NCBI GenBank assembly: GCA_951230915.1
Contig: OX579635.1
Location: 32,550,001 to 32,614,000 of the forward strand
Direction: 5' to 3'
DNA length: 64,000 nt
DNA from: Antitrichia curtipendula
Lineage: Eukaryota > Streptophyta > Bryopsida > Hypnales > Leucodontaceae
Part shown: piece after piece, positions 1 through 12,400 of the stretch
How the letters are laid out: every line of letters starts with the position of its first letter
Position numbering within the stretch: position 1 is the first letter of the stretch
Notes under the pieces: model-generated
The model's input: only the letters and a program-made list of their open reading frames with translations
Database searches by the model: none
Told to the model about the DNA's origin: nothing
Program-made: the position numbers and the translations under genes

Positions 1-823
1 CGCAAGTCAAGCCCCCACTTTCGAATGCTGGAAATTAAAGTTTCATAAACAACAAGTGCATCCTTCTTCCCCCCGTCCATCTGCAAGAGGCCAAGAAACA
101 AAGTGACCGGTAGACCCTCCTCCACAATGCTGGCAAACACAACAAGGTGTCCTGTAACGCTAATATCCGTTGATTCATCGATCATAATACCATAGAACGC
201 TGAATTCCGCACACGGGCAATGACTCGCTTCTGAATTACAACTGAAATACACATCATAATGTCAGCACAAGATTTCTCATCTTGATACATAGATAGGGTC
301 ATTGGAGCTTTCACGGTGACCAATAATTTGCACAAAGCAGGGAATTTAGAATAGGGTAAGGATTGCTTCCCCAAAAAATAAGCAGCCCTGAAAAGTGAAG
401 CCATTGCCTCGTCGCATGTCCTCTGCCCTTGCAAAATTGCCTTTTCCATGACCTTCACACCACTCTGTGACGCCCAAGACAGTCGTCTGTGCTCTCCAGA
501 TCGAGCGTGGTCCTGGAAAGAGCTGACCTTTAAGTTCCGGGCACCGTCTTTGGCATACGAAGATCGTCCACCTTTGTCCCTGCACACTTTACAGAAACCC
601 TCCCAACCTTTGGACAGAAATGCAACCAGTCAAATTGAACCCCCCATTGTTCTTTCCACTGCCCTTGAGCAATTTCTGCCTCTGAAGGAGGAGTGCGGCT
701 GACTGTAGAATCAGCTGTTCTAGGAGTGGAGTTCTCAGACTCTGATGACAAGATCTCAAACACATCAACTTCCCTTGATTTCAAAAAATAGTGGTCCCGT
801 AAGGACCTCTGCCGTTTAGCCAT
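1..823 (-). pseudogene. hAT-superfamily transposase (TTF/ZNF862-like), 5' part, frameshifted
   Basis: The minus strand from an ATG at 823 reads through a basic N-terminus (MAKRQRSLRDHYFL), an acidic/Ser-rich linker, and a zinc-finger-like WLHFC...GWEGFCKVCRDKGGR segment. It then continues without a stop to the window edge through a catalytic-core stretch containing IDESTDIS. That last motif, followed by a hydrophobic strand (GHLVVFASIV), is typical of hAT-type transposases related to ZNF862/DUF4371 proteins. The zinc-finger region is only continuous if the frame changes near 600-615: the first frame ends at a stop about 75 bases further on, and the downstream frame carries everything else. 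The C-terminal half, including the dimerisation domain, lies outside the window. I infer a decayed or damaged autonomous element. It differs in sequence from the transposase at 35 kb. Confidence 0.72.
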
Positions 824-825
824 CC

Positions 826-922
826 AGCCTCGCAGGAGTCGCAGCCTCGCAGCAGGAGTCGCAACCTCGCAGCAGGAGTCGCAACCTCGCAGCAGGAGTC
901 GCAATCTCGCAGCAGGAGCAGC
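826..922. repeat. 20-bp tandem repeat, about 4.5 copies
   Basis: Unit GCAACCTCGCAGCAGGAGTC occurs in perfect register at 841, 861, 881 and 901, with a partial copy at 826-840. The units differ by one or two bases. The array lies directly upstream of the ATG of the minus-strand transposase, so it falls in that gene's 5' leader or promoter. Confidence 0.9.
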
Positions 923-1005
923 AGCCACGAACTTGAACTGCCAATCGCACACAATGCAAAACTCAAATTGCCAATCTACCACAAGGCGCAATCTCAAACA
1001 AAAGC

Positions 1006-1138
1006 AATGATCCCAACCGCAAGCAAAAGCAATGATCCATTGATCCCAACCGCAAACAAAAGCAATGATCCATTGATCCCAACCGCAAACAAAAGCAATG
1101 ATCCCCAGTTCCCCACCGCAAACAAAAGCAATGACCAA
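1006..1138. repeat. 33-bp tandem repeat, about 3.5 copies
   Basis: The unit begins GCAAACAAAAGCAATGATCC and continues ATTGATCCCAACC, giving a 33-base period. The last copies shorten and diverge. Long minus- and plus-strand ORFs here (repeating KSNDPLIPTAN or GSLLLFAVGIN) are by-products of the repeat. Confidence 0.88.
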
Positions 1139-1309
1139 ACCTTAATGTGGCGCAGTGGCGGACTGGCGGACTGGCGGCTGTGGCGCACAGGAACTCAAAC
1201 TTCAAGCGACTATGCGAGGCGCCTAAACCCAAAACCTCAGCTTCGTGACAATCGTGAGTCTCTGGCTCTCCGCCTTGTCTTCGTGAATTTGTGACTTTGC
1301 GAGTGCCTC

Positions 1310-1560
1310 TGCGTGAGCAGCGTGAGTCTGCATGAGCAGCGTGACTGCGTGATGATTGGGGGCTTGGGGCGGACGGGACTCGGGAGTGACGGCGTCGTGA
1401 GTGCATGCGTGCCTGTGTGATGGCTGACGGGACTCGAGACAGTCGGGACTCGGGAGTGACGGCGTGGGAGTGTGGGACGGTGTCACGGTCACGCTGGGAG
1501 TCTGGGACTGTGGGACAGTGGGAGACTGGGAGCGGTGGAGCCTGGAGGGAGCGCCGGAGC
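1310..1560. repeat. Degenerate GC-rich direct repeats
   Basis: The motif GGACTCGGGAGTGACGGCGT occurs twice (around 1375 and 1447). Shorter variants (GGGAGTCTGGGACTGTGGGA and similar) and GCGTGAGTCTGCATGAGCAG-type repeats surround it. Clusters of short GC-rich repeats are common near hAT termini, so this may be the subterminal region of the element whose transposase starts at 823. No terminal inverted repeat was found to prove that. Confidence 0.55.
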
Positions 1561-3178
1561 GATCAGCGATGAACTCATCAACGGCTGTAAATTCTCAACC
1601 TCTCAGCGGTAATTAGTAATTAGGTAAACTCCTAAACCCAACAGTAAAAAAGATTAAGGGACTTAGGGAGTAGGGACTAGGGAGTCTAGGGACTTATTGT
1701 CTTACAGAATTACAGACATTACAGAGTATTCATTGTCTCAGTAGTCAGTAATTCAGTATTCATCATTTTAGTAACACATTTTCTGACTTACACACTAATA
1801 CAGTTACAAACAAAATTACATGTATAGTAATAAAAATTTCCTATAAAGTATAAAATTGGTCGGTTGCCCGCCTACAAAAATGATTTCTAATAGGTAATTT
1901 TCCTACATACTCTAAGGGTGGACGGCTAAATACCTAGACATACTTTTTCTAACCGGCCCATTTCCTAAACTTATTTTTTTCATTCGGAACCTTGGCCTAG
2001 ACTTCTCCATTTCATTCGGAAATTCTCAAATTCATTCGGCTAGGTCGTAACTAAATGCCGGTACTCCCCGTTCATTGAACGGGACGACCTTTCAAGAAAA
2101 CAGACCCACAAAAATCTGATAATTTGATTCCCACTGCAGCAGTTCACGAGCTCAAGCAGATCCTGCTTGCCACCGAATCTCCACACCAACCGGAGAATCT
2201 CTCACGATCGAATCCCCCATCCCCTGGCCCAAGCAAGGCTGGCATGGAATTGATGGAAAGGGTGCCGCACCTCCGCGCAAGACGGAATCACAACTGGCGC
2301 AGAGCGCTGGTTTAGATTTGCAACGCAGCTTCACTTCGTCCGGTGGCATCGAAGGCGGAGCCTCGCTTTCGACGTCGCTACAGTACAAGTTTGCATGTCC
2401 AGACAGCGAGAATGCGCGGCATACCAGGGGAAAGGGCTTAATTTGGGCATATCTGTGTTATTTCCCGCATCAATATCCCGCCTTCGTTTGTAAGAGCTTT
2501 TTGGACTCTGGGTTCTTCTCGATCTGGTGCTGAAATAAGTTAGGTTTCCCATTTGGGGCCCAGATTTTATCGTTTTCGCATGGACTTTTGGAATCCATTT
2601 TCGTCGGTGCGGCTAGCAGGGTTTTGCGAGGTTCGAGTCGACGACTCTCGGGGGGTTGCTGTTCTTTCGGTGTCGGTGATTGCAAGCGAGAGGTATTCGG
2701 AGGAGGGGGTTGTGGAAGCTGTGAATTCGTGAGTCCTCGTTTCAGCTCTACCTTAATTTTCTTTTTCCACTCTTGCCGTAAATTGCGTCGTCCGAAACAA
2801 GCTTATTAGGCGTTTTGTACTCGTAATGGAAATAGTCTTCTACTACAGATGCTCGGTGAGGAATTGATAATACAGTCTGCAGGTGCGTGTCCAGAGTACA
2901 ATTCCTCCGAGTTTCTGCGAAGAAAACAGCCGCATTAACAAATTGTTGTTGTATCATGCTCAATAGCTAAATTCAGGGTTTGTTGCGCAAGCGCGAGGGT
3001 GTCGACGCTCAGATGACTACTTGAATTGTGATGATGCCAGTAGCCGGAATCTCAATCGGAAGAACCACAAAGGCGAGTGGGATTAATACGCTCCCACGCA
3101 ATCGGGCGCTCAAGAACTGGCATTACTGTGCTAGCATTCCGCGGAGCTTCGAGTGTAGGTGACCATCCATCAGTTCGG
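1561..3178 (+). other. 5' flank and probable leader of SEC5
   Basis: There is no convincing ORF here. From 1600 to 2100 the DNA is AT-rich. From about 2120 it becomes GC-richer, as expected near a plant promoter or leader. Short ORFs at 2124-2963 have no recognisable domain and overlap on both strands. I could not place a TATA box or transcription start with confidence. Confidence 0.4.
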
Positions 3179-3466
3179 GTAAGTGACTCGAGGAGCCCTG
3201 TTCTCAGAAATTTATGAACATTTCAGATTGTTTCGAGATTTTCGGCCGCATTGACTGCTCCGTACTGAAGCCCTCACCACAACCAACTGACATTCAACTA
3301 GTGAGACCTTGTAAAAAACAAAACAAGTGACAACATGGACTTAGCTACCCTGCCGAATTCTCCAGTTCACTGTCCACGAATGTTGAAACTCTGTGTTGCA
3401 ACCAACTGAGGGATCAAGCAGTTGTGATCTTTGTGTTTTAACCAACTGAGAGATTTTCGTGAACAG
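3179..3466 (+). other. Probable 5'UTR intron of SEC5
   Basis: A strong donor (TTCGG then GTAAGT at 3179) and an acceptor (TTCGTGAACAG ending 3466) bracket 288 bases, 25 bases upstream of the SEC5 start codon at 3492. This is inferred from splice motifs only; cDNA would decide. Confidence 0.4.
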
Positions 3467-3491
3467 GGATTTCGAAGCTTGTTGTCCCGAG

Positions 3492-6400
3492 ATGGCGACG
3501 CAGCGGGCGCCTGCCGACTACGAGGAAGAAGACGAGGAAGAGGAGCTCCTCCAGCGAGCGTTAGCGGAACAAGCAGCTCGCGAAGCAGCCAGCACCTTCC
3601 GACCATCGCCAGCGAGGTCCCCCATCCGGTCACCACAAAACCCAGCAACGAAAGCGCCCCCACCTAACGGAGCTCCACCTCCAGCAAGCAACAAAACATC
3701 CACCACCACTGGTCCTGGTCCGCCACAACGAGGGCCGTCCGGGCGGCTCCCTCCCAAGCGAGCGCCTCCGCAGGTTCCACCCGTGGAGGAAGACGACGAC
3801 GAGGAACTGCTCAGTCTCTCGTCGGAAGACGACGCTCCTCCTCTAAAAGCAAAGGCGCCGTCGCAAGCTGGACGACGGGCGTTGCCTCCTGTTACTGCTG
3901 CCAATGTCGCCACGAATGGACGAGATGAAGACTGGGACGACGAGGAGGAGGAGGAGGTCGAGGAGGAGCCGTCGACGTGGAAACCGAGCTACAAAGTCGA
4001 GGTCGGCAGTGCAGTTCATGCGTCTCGTTAGTTACGTTTGAAATTGTGTGTCTGTGTGTACTACTAGTGCTATTCATCACCCTGTTGAAAGAACCTGCTG
4101 GAAAGAAAATGGAAGTCTGGGATGTTGTTTCAACCCCTCGGGGGGGTGCAACAGAAATATCAAAAACAATCCAACATTGGGATGCTGTGTCTATGTCTGA
4201 GTTGATGGAAACACAAACATCGAAAGCCCACGTTGGGATGTTGTGTCCATTTCTGAGTTGGTGGTAATACGAACATCAAAAACATCAATGTTGGGTTGTT
4301 GTGTCAACCTCCTCGACGGTGGAAACTTCTCAATGTTGAATGTTTTTTATTGTTGTCTCCACAAAGTTGCCAACTGGGATTTTTTCCCTTAGTTATGTCT
4401 AGTTTCGGAGTCTCGCGAATGAGAGTGAAAAATAGTACTCATGTTACTCCGCTTTTGTGGTGTTTCCTGTTGTTCTGGTCTTGTTGCAGCTGGAAAGACG
4501 AGTGCGGGAGCTTCGAGAAACGCGAGGAGCATCGGCTCCGTCGCAAATGCGGAGAGCCAGATCGATTGTGGATCCCGTTCTCTCTCGCGGAGACGATTTC
4601 GTCGACCCACTTGGTCTTGGGTAAGTGCTGTTTGCAACCCTAATTCTCAACTGCAACCCTAATTCTAGAGTTCATAGTCCACATACAACAACTTTGTTCA
4701 AGGCCTTCCCATACAAAACCAAGCCGGTGTTCAACAGGGGAGACGTATTGAAAAACACTTGACACTCAGCTTTGACCTGCTTCGTTCTAAAATTCACACA
4801 GACCTCTTTAATCTTACCACTTGGGATCCCACCTATGACGTAGTTTGAATGTGTGACAATTGTGCTCAGTCAATGATAGTGTGGCAAGTGTGCAACTTAT
4901 TCTAGAAGGTCATTTTAGACAAGGTCACACTTGGGAGGCTCGAGTGTAGTTACGCTTAATTTTCACAACCAAACCTTGTTGCAAAGACAGGAGGTCGTAC
5001 ACCTGAAGCCGTAGCACACTACATGCAAGACTCACTTTTCCATAGCCAACAACGAAACCAACAACAAATTTGAACCAATGCTTTACTAATTGTATGCAAA
5101 AACCGAACGAGGGCGTGCTACATACACTCCTAGCAAAGTCTAGGCTATATTTATGCAACCAACAGCGAAAACAGGAACCAATGTGAACCACTGCGCTACC
5201 AACTACTTGTATTCGTCGTTTTTTGCAATACGAATGAGGTTGTAGTCACATACACTCCTACCAGAGCAACGTTTTGGCCATGTTTGCACCTGTAGTCCAT
5301 GACAAAACTAGCAACCAACGCAATCCAATGCCCTGGAATGCGAAACCAAAGAGAATCTGCCACATACTCTCCTAAAAACATCGGAGTTTAAGCAACAATC
5401 AACATATGATATCACCTCGATCACAATCTTGCGCGTTCCTGCAGCTTGCTAAATAAGTTCCTGTTTCCCTCTTCCCTGTCTGCCAGTCCGTCTCGCTTGC
5501 CTATGTTGTGAGCTTGCTCATGAGAGACTTGAAAGCGAGGATGTTGTGTGTGTGCCTGCCTGCAGGGTGTTGAACCCGCGGAGCTTGACCCTGATTCCCA
5601 CGATCAGCAGGAGCGAGGACAACTCCCCGGCGGTGTCGACGGCGTCTTCGGACCGAGGCAGCAGTCAGCAGGTCATCAAGCGGGGCGGATTCCTTCGCAG
5701 CCGCAAGTCCATGAAAACCCCTGCGGCTGTCGACGCTGCGACTGCGGTGGTGGCCAAGGAAGAGGCCGCCGCCGCGGCTTCGCCCGCGCCCGAAGAAGCG
5801 CCCGTGCTCAGAGACCCAGCTCTTCGAGGTATGCCTCCCCTTCTTACCAGCAGTGATCCCGAATGTGATTTTCTTAAGTTGCTTAAGTTGCTAAAACAGT
5901 CTGATAAAGGAGCTCAAATTCTAATTTACAACTGAGCATAGTTACTATTATTTGTATTGGATCTTATTGGCATCTGAAAGAGGATTCCAACAATATTTAG
6001 CATGCATTATTTGGACACCGCACAAAGAAGTTGTGAATTTTCAAAGTTGATTGTCTCAAGGGGTACAATAGACTCTCATAGATTCTCATAGATTCTCATG
6101 TTTCAATTGTGTACATCTTGCGGAATCACTATCTAGGAGAAAATGACACTTTTTTGGTCCAAATGTAGGTGTTGCATTTTGTGTAGTGTTGATTGTGGGT
6201 GTAGATAGTACCTTAGTAGTACAACGAGTGCAACATTTTGCAACCACGGTCATGTTTCATATTTTTCTTTAGTTTGTCAACATCTATTTGGATTTCAAAA
6301 TCAAGAGTGGTGCCAATATTTGGTGGAATTGTGTAGGGATGAGAATGTGACCAACTGTTTGGGGATGAAAACGTGATAGGATTTTGTAGCATTGTGCACT

Positions 6401-9400
6401 TAAAACAATAGATTCCTTTGCACTTTGTAGGTGGTGTTCTCTGTGGAAAGGTCTTTAGGTCCCTTTTCTTTTGAATTCAAGAATGCTTGATGTGTTGGAT
6501 TTCAGTTGTTGTTTGGTAAGAGCTAATGCTATTTCAAGGACCTTGATTTGGCCACATCACGTCCCCCATTCATGTGGATGGGAGAATAGGGAAAGTAGAA
6601 AGTGTACAATTGTGACTCACTTTCCTTAGTGATGCTCCATGAATTGGGTTTCCACAAGTTTTACCATTCATTGAGATGGGAATAGTGGCAATTACACCTA
6701 TCAATTGATGAATTTGTTACTTTTTTTAATCAATTTGTTGAAAATAAGGTCTAGTTGAAGGATTGTCAAGAAGTCATGTCATATCTCTAGTCTTGAGATG
6801 GGGAATGGGCACCTTCAATTCATGGTTTTAGGGTTTAGGATTCTAAACTTGCTTTTGGGTGCTTTGCATTGCTTGTTGCAGAGAAACTCATTTATTACTC
6901 TGATAAGTTCGACCCCCAATTCTTTTTGGCCCATGTGCACCAAAACACATCTGGTGCGGATTTGGAGATGGCGGAGGCGGCCTTGAATCAAGATCTCAAA
7001 CGACGCAACAATGAGTTGAAGAAGCTTGTTAAGGAGAATTTTGATTGCTTCATTTCGTGCAAAAACACTATTGATGGTATGTAAGCCAAGGGACTAGCCC
7101 CCTTATTTAAAAAATTGTTTACTTTGATGTAAGACGATGAAGGGTTCTCTATATTATTATTATGTGACTTGATTGTTTGTGTGAGTGGTTGGTATAGATA
7201 GATGTAGATGGGTGAAATAATGAAGTGGTGTAAATCCTTGCATAAATCTTGAGGTTTAAAACTAATTTGCATATGAACGTACTTGATGTGAACGTTTTTT
7301 TAGTGTCTAATCTAAAAATAGAAAGTATATAGCTTTACAATTGATAATAGTAACTTTATAAGGACATCTACACTCATATTCACTATTATAGGAAAATTTG
7401 TTCCTTTCTTTTGGGGTATTTGATGTCCCCTTCCTAGGTGTATGTTCTTTAATGATTCATCACGAGTCTTGTAGACATGTAGACCAAGAAATGGCCACTT
7501 TTGGGGCCTTTTGGGTAGGTAGGGTTTAATCCTTGTTGTATAAATTTTAAAAAAAAAGTTCAGTTTGGAAGTTTATAGTCAATTCTAATAACTTTCGACC
7601 CATGATTCTTTCCTATCACTTTCATTGCTACTTGGTAGATATATTGTCATGAGGATGATTAGAGTCATAATCCCATCTTCCCCATTCTTTGACAAAGTTT
7701 CAAATTAGGTGATTGTCAATGGGTGTGTGTTTTGGTGTATAGACATCCATGCCAAGTTGTTGCAGATCGAGTCCAACACCGAAGGGGGCGGCACTGTACA
7801 CCTTAATAGCTCCATCCATCAGGTGGAGGATGTGGCCAACCGTGCCTTTTCTCCTCTTCTGGAGCGTCAGGTAGGTTATGCCACTCAACTTTTAAAAAGC
7901 TTTTCTAAAAATGTATTTTTTGAAAGCTGTAAGGTCTTTTCTTAAAACAATCTAGAAATTAAAACATGTTGACCTTAATACTACTTGAACTTATCCAATT
8001 AGGAAGTATGACTAATTTTCCTTAACCTTTAAACGACAAGTGAAGCCTTGGTTTTGAGAGAATTGTTGACAAAAAGTGATTTTTGCATTTTTTGGGGAAT
8101 GTTTCAACCTATTGGACCCACTTTCTACAATGAATATGGCTTGCAAAGCGCCACATTTAGGTTGTAAAGTGAAAGCACTATTCTTTATTCACTTTTGCAT
8201 GTCCTAATTGAACAAGTTTTGGGCAAATAACAAAGACCCATTCCCCCTACTTCAAGGTTGATATTTAGAGTCCCCCTCTATGCAAGGGGATGAAATTCAA
8301 GGGTTAATACTTTATTCTCACCTATTATGGTAGATTGCACAAGTGTTACAATGAGACAATGTAATAAGCATTTCATTAACTTTACTCTACCCTGAATGCC
8401 ATGAATTCTCATATTAATTAGTAACCTCACAAATTCACATAATCCTAGAATCAATGTATATTTTAGTACTTTAAAAAAGGTCGACGAGGTATATTAAGAG
8501 ATTCCATATTTTTATAACAATTCAATAATGCAATATTCAATATTTTGAAATACCAACCTTTAATACTGCGGCTACATGCTATTTGGACCATGACATTCTT
8601 TAGCAGTTGTGAGAACTCACCCTCAGTCTGGCCTTCTCCACTCGAGGGAGTGCTTAGTGGCCTACGGCTTTCTTCTTCTTCCTTGAGCTTTGGAATCCTC
8701 CCACCATAGAATTAAGAAATAGGTCAAGATTGTGCACAAGACAACTGAAGAAAGAACCTCGGAGGAGGTTTGTTTGTTTGTTTTTCCGAGGGTGTTGAGG
8801 CAGCAGCTCGTCAAGAATGGGTAGTACAACTCTCGCAATGATCAAAAGCTTTCCAACAATGGAATGGGATGGCGTTGTGGTGGCAGGCTCAAGTGGAACG
8901 AATTCGGTCGGTGCAAGGGATGCTCCAAAGATTCAGAACGCTCTTCAACTTACCCAGCATTATCAGGACGCACATCAGCAAGGGAGAGTGCGATCAAGCT
9001 ATTCGAGAGTACAAGAAGGCCAAGTCCTTGCAGCTTTACTCGGATGTGTGTACACTCTTTTGAAAATCTCTTCAATCTCACCACCTGGACCCCCGTTTTG
9101 TTCGATAAGACATTAGGTTACGAGTGTGCTGCTGTCAATAATATTGTGGCAAGTGTGCAGGATATTCTAGAATGACTTGACAGTAGATTTGACAGCCTTG
9201 ATCTGGTTTGGAGGAGAGGGCTTATAACCCTCGTCCCATTCTCTTGCAACTAACCCTCTCCTCTGAAATAAGATCATTAGATCTTGGAGACTGATGATTG
9301 TCTCTCTGATGGACTGGGGATGTGTTTTGGGTGTTTTTTCTGCAGGTGGGTATCCTGAACAGAGTGCTGGAGGAGGTGGACAAGATCGTGAAAGAATTCA

Positions 9401-12400
9401 AGGAGACCTTATACAAATCCATGGAAGATCCTCATATTGATGTTACACAGGTAAGTGGCAGCATTGATTATTTTCACATACTTGACAATTTCACACTGAA
9501 TTCAAATTTGTATTTTAAACTTACTTTTATTTATTCTCAAATATTAGTTGGAGACGACGATACGACTGTTGCTGGAGCTTGAACCAGAATGCGACCCAGT
9601 TTGGCATTACCTTACCGTCCAGGTTCACAGCTCAATCCATCCTTTAAATTTTTTTTTTTTTATCAATTTGTCCATTGTCCTCTTTGGTACAATTACTTAA
9701 TAATGCTAACAAGGTTTTCTTCTGCTTCAAGTTAGAAGGTATAGATTCATTTGGAACGTACGTGGAGCAATGTGGCATTATATATGTCCCATGATTAGAG
9801 ATCTGTCCGCATGTACACTGGGATTAAACTTGTGAGGAAAAAGTTATTGCAAAATCTCATACATGATGGAAATTCCACTGTAAATCACGCAATTTGCACA
9901 GTGTTAGTAATCTTCATGTTATTCAAATACCATGTATGTATGCACTAGTAGAAAACAGTCCAAATCAAAACATGTCAATTCAGTTGAACCATATTTGCTG
10001 GTTTGAACACTGTTTTCTACCAGTATTCAAAATCTACAGAGGGTCCTTTCTGAATTAACACATGAAGCTTCAATACTTGTGATGGATCTTTTACAGGACC
10101 GGAGGATACGTGGACTCCTGGAAGGATGCAGTCTTGAGCATGATGCCCGTATGGATGCCTTCACTGTCCGGGCCCGGGACCGGGCTTTATCAGACGCTCG
10201 GTGGAAAAAGCTCCAAGTCCAATCAAATAAAGCTGTATGTTTCTTCGCTAGGATCTCCTTTTTCAACTTGAGTTCTTAATATTTAGTATCATGAGAACCT
10301 TCTTTTTGAAGATAGGTATGCCTGAAACTACTAACTAGGAACCTAAAATCAGCACTATGGATTACTGACAAACATTTACGACCCTTAAATGTATGGAAAT
10401 TAAAAATCAACTCCATGTATCATTGTAATACATTTGCCAGCCTTGGATTCATGTATCGAAGTCGTAGATAGTTTGGGGCATGCTTACCTGAGTGTGAATT
10501 AGAGAGTGGGTTCATTTTGAGATCTGCTATTGCGGTTTTGAATCAATTTCGATCTGGAGGTTCTCTGTTGTAATTTCAATGAGTCAAGTCAGCAACGTAA
10601 GATTCTTAATCTTTTTCATGGTAGATCATTAACTTGGAGTAGGCCATAAGTGGAGTAAACGTTCATTCTAAGTTTCTAACAAGGACATAATTATTTTCAA
10701 TATAATGAATTTTATAATGTACAACTATAGAAGAGGAGGACAAGCCTACCTATGATTTTCCTCATCCTAGGAGAATTTTTTTGAAAAGTCATGACTACGA
10801 TCTAAATATTTCTTGTTTTCATGCACATTTTTAGAATCCTCTTGAAAATGGTGAGAAGTTTTTTTTATAATTGCAGAGTGCTGTGGCAGTCTGATGTAGA
10901 TTTTTCATTACTGCTCGGAGAAAGTGAGTCCAAGGAGGGCAGAGGAGAGACATTTGGTGACACCACAAGTAGCGAGTCGGATGCTTTGTTGGGGCGTTTC
11001 ATTCGGAGGCTCACCATGGTGGTGGTGCTCCACGTGCCTCTCTTCTGGCGGCTCGCCCTCTCTGTCTTCACTGGAAAATTGGCCCAGGTACGTCGCCTGT
11101 AAATTTCTTTGTATTTGTAAAAACGTCAAATGGGATGTGAAACATCATAAAGTGATTTTTTGGTGAGTTCAAAAAAGGTTGACTGTTTGCAATTTGTGAT
11201 AAATGTGGAGTCTATTATGAACTATGGAATAACATGTGAATATGGAAACTGTCTATTGATATAATCAACAAGAATTTTTGGCACGTGAATGACCGAATCC
11301 TTTGTCCACACAGTCAAGTTTGTCTGGCTTTCAAAAAAGATGGTGTGATGTTTTCACAAATACAGCGTTTCTTTTATTAGTCAACCACCTATTGGTCAAC
11401 CGTATTCCTTGTCTCAAGGAATTGTGTTTTATGGTTATTGTTCCACTTTTGTTACCTGGCCAAGGGGAGGGACCAAGCAATGGTTCAAAAAAGTTAAAAG
11501 TTTTGGGTACCAATTGAAAAGGAGACAGCATGTGTTAAAAGTGCAATCAAAGCTCTTTTAATCTTGTCACTTGGGGTCCCAATTTTTCACTGTCATACAG
11601 TTTGAATGTGCGACAAGTGTGCAATAATCAATGCTAGTGTAGCAAGAGTGCAAGATTTTCTAAAATGTCAACTTAGAGAAAATAATAATAAGAAGGTTGG
11701 AGTGTAATAATAGCATGTTTGAGTTCATCATTCTAAATCATGAATGTCTCTTATTTCATACAATTGTGAGATGTAGTTATAAAGAAAAAAATGGCATTCT
11801 AAGACTGTTGAATAATGTGTTTCAAGTATTTATTTAATGAAGATTGTACTGAGGATTGGAATAGTGATTGTGCGAAGGATTGTACTGAGGATTATGTGAA
11901 AAGAGGCATATGAAAATTTCACATTTTTTTTTCTATGTGGGATAGAGACATTTGCAAAAAGTCGCTTGTTTCAAATTTGTTTCAAATTCATCATCAACAT
12001 TTGTGTAGTGAACCTGAGTTGGCATATGGGTGAGCTGATTGTACAGGGAGCAAGTCCTGTGGGCCGGAGCTTGTCACAAAGAGCTAACTCACTTCCTCGT
12101 GAAGGCTCAGAAAAAGGAGCAAGTACTTCCCACACATTAGAGGAGGTGGAGACAATGGTGCAGTGCATTATTTCTCTTTATGAGTCGAAAGTAAGCCTGT
12201 CTCTGCATCTCACTGTGTGAATTCCCATTCCTTGGGAACGCACACATTATTCCTTTATTTATTCAAGTCAATTTTTTTTTAATTGCAATAAGTGGTGTTA
12301 TGGGTGCTCATACTTTTGAGTGTTAGCCTTTTACTTGTACCATTTCAACTATATATCTTAAAAAAGGGACGAAAATGAGAAAAAAAAGACCCTGCTACCC

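Noticed and set aside
968..1294. 108-aa plus-strand ORF with repeated KSNDPLIPTAN
   Set aside because: It is the translation of the 33-bp tandem array, which stays open in several frames; no start context or homology.
8654..9175. Alternative ORFs around SEC5 exon 6 (63, 99 and 103 aa)
   Set aside because: They are other frames of exon 6 and its flanks; only the frame reading AQVERIRSVQGMLQRF continues across both splice sites.
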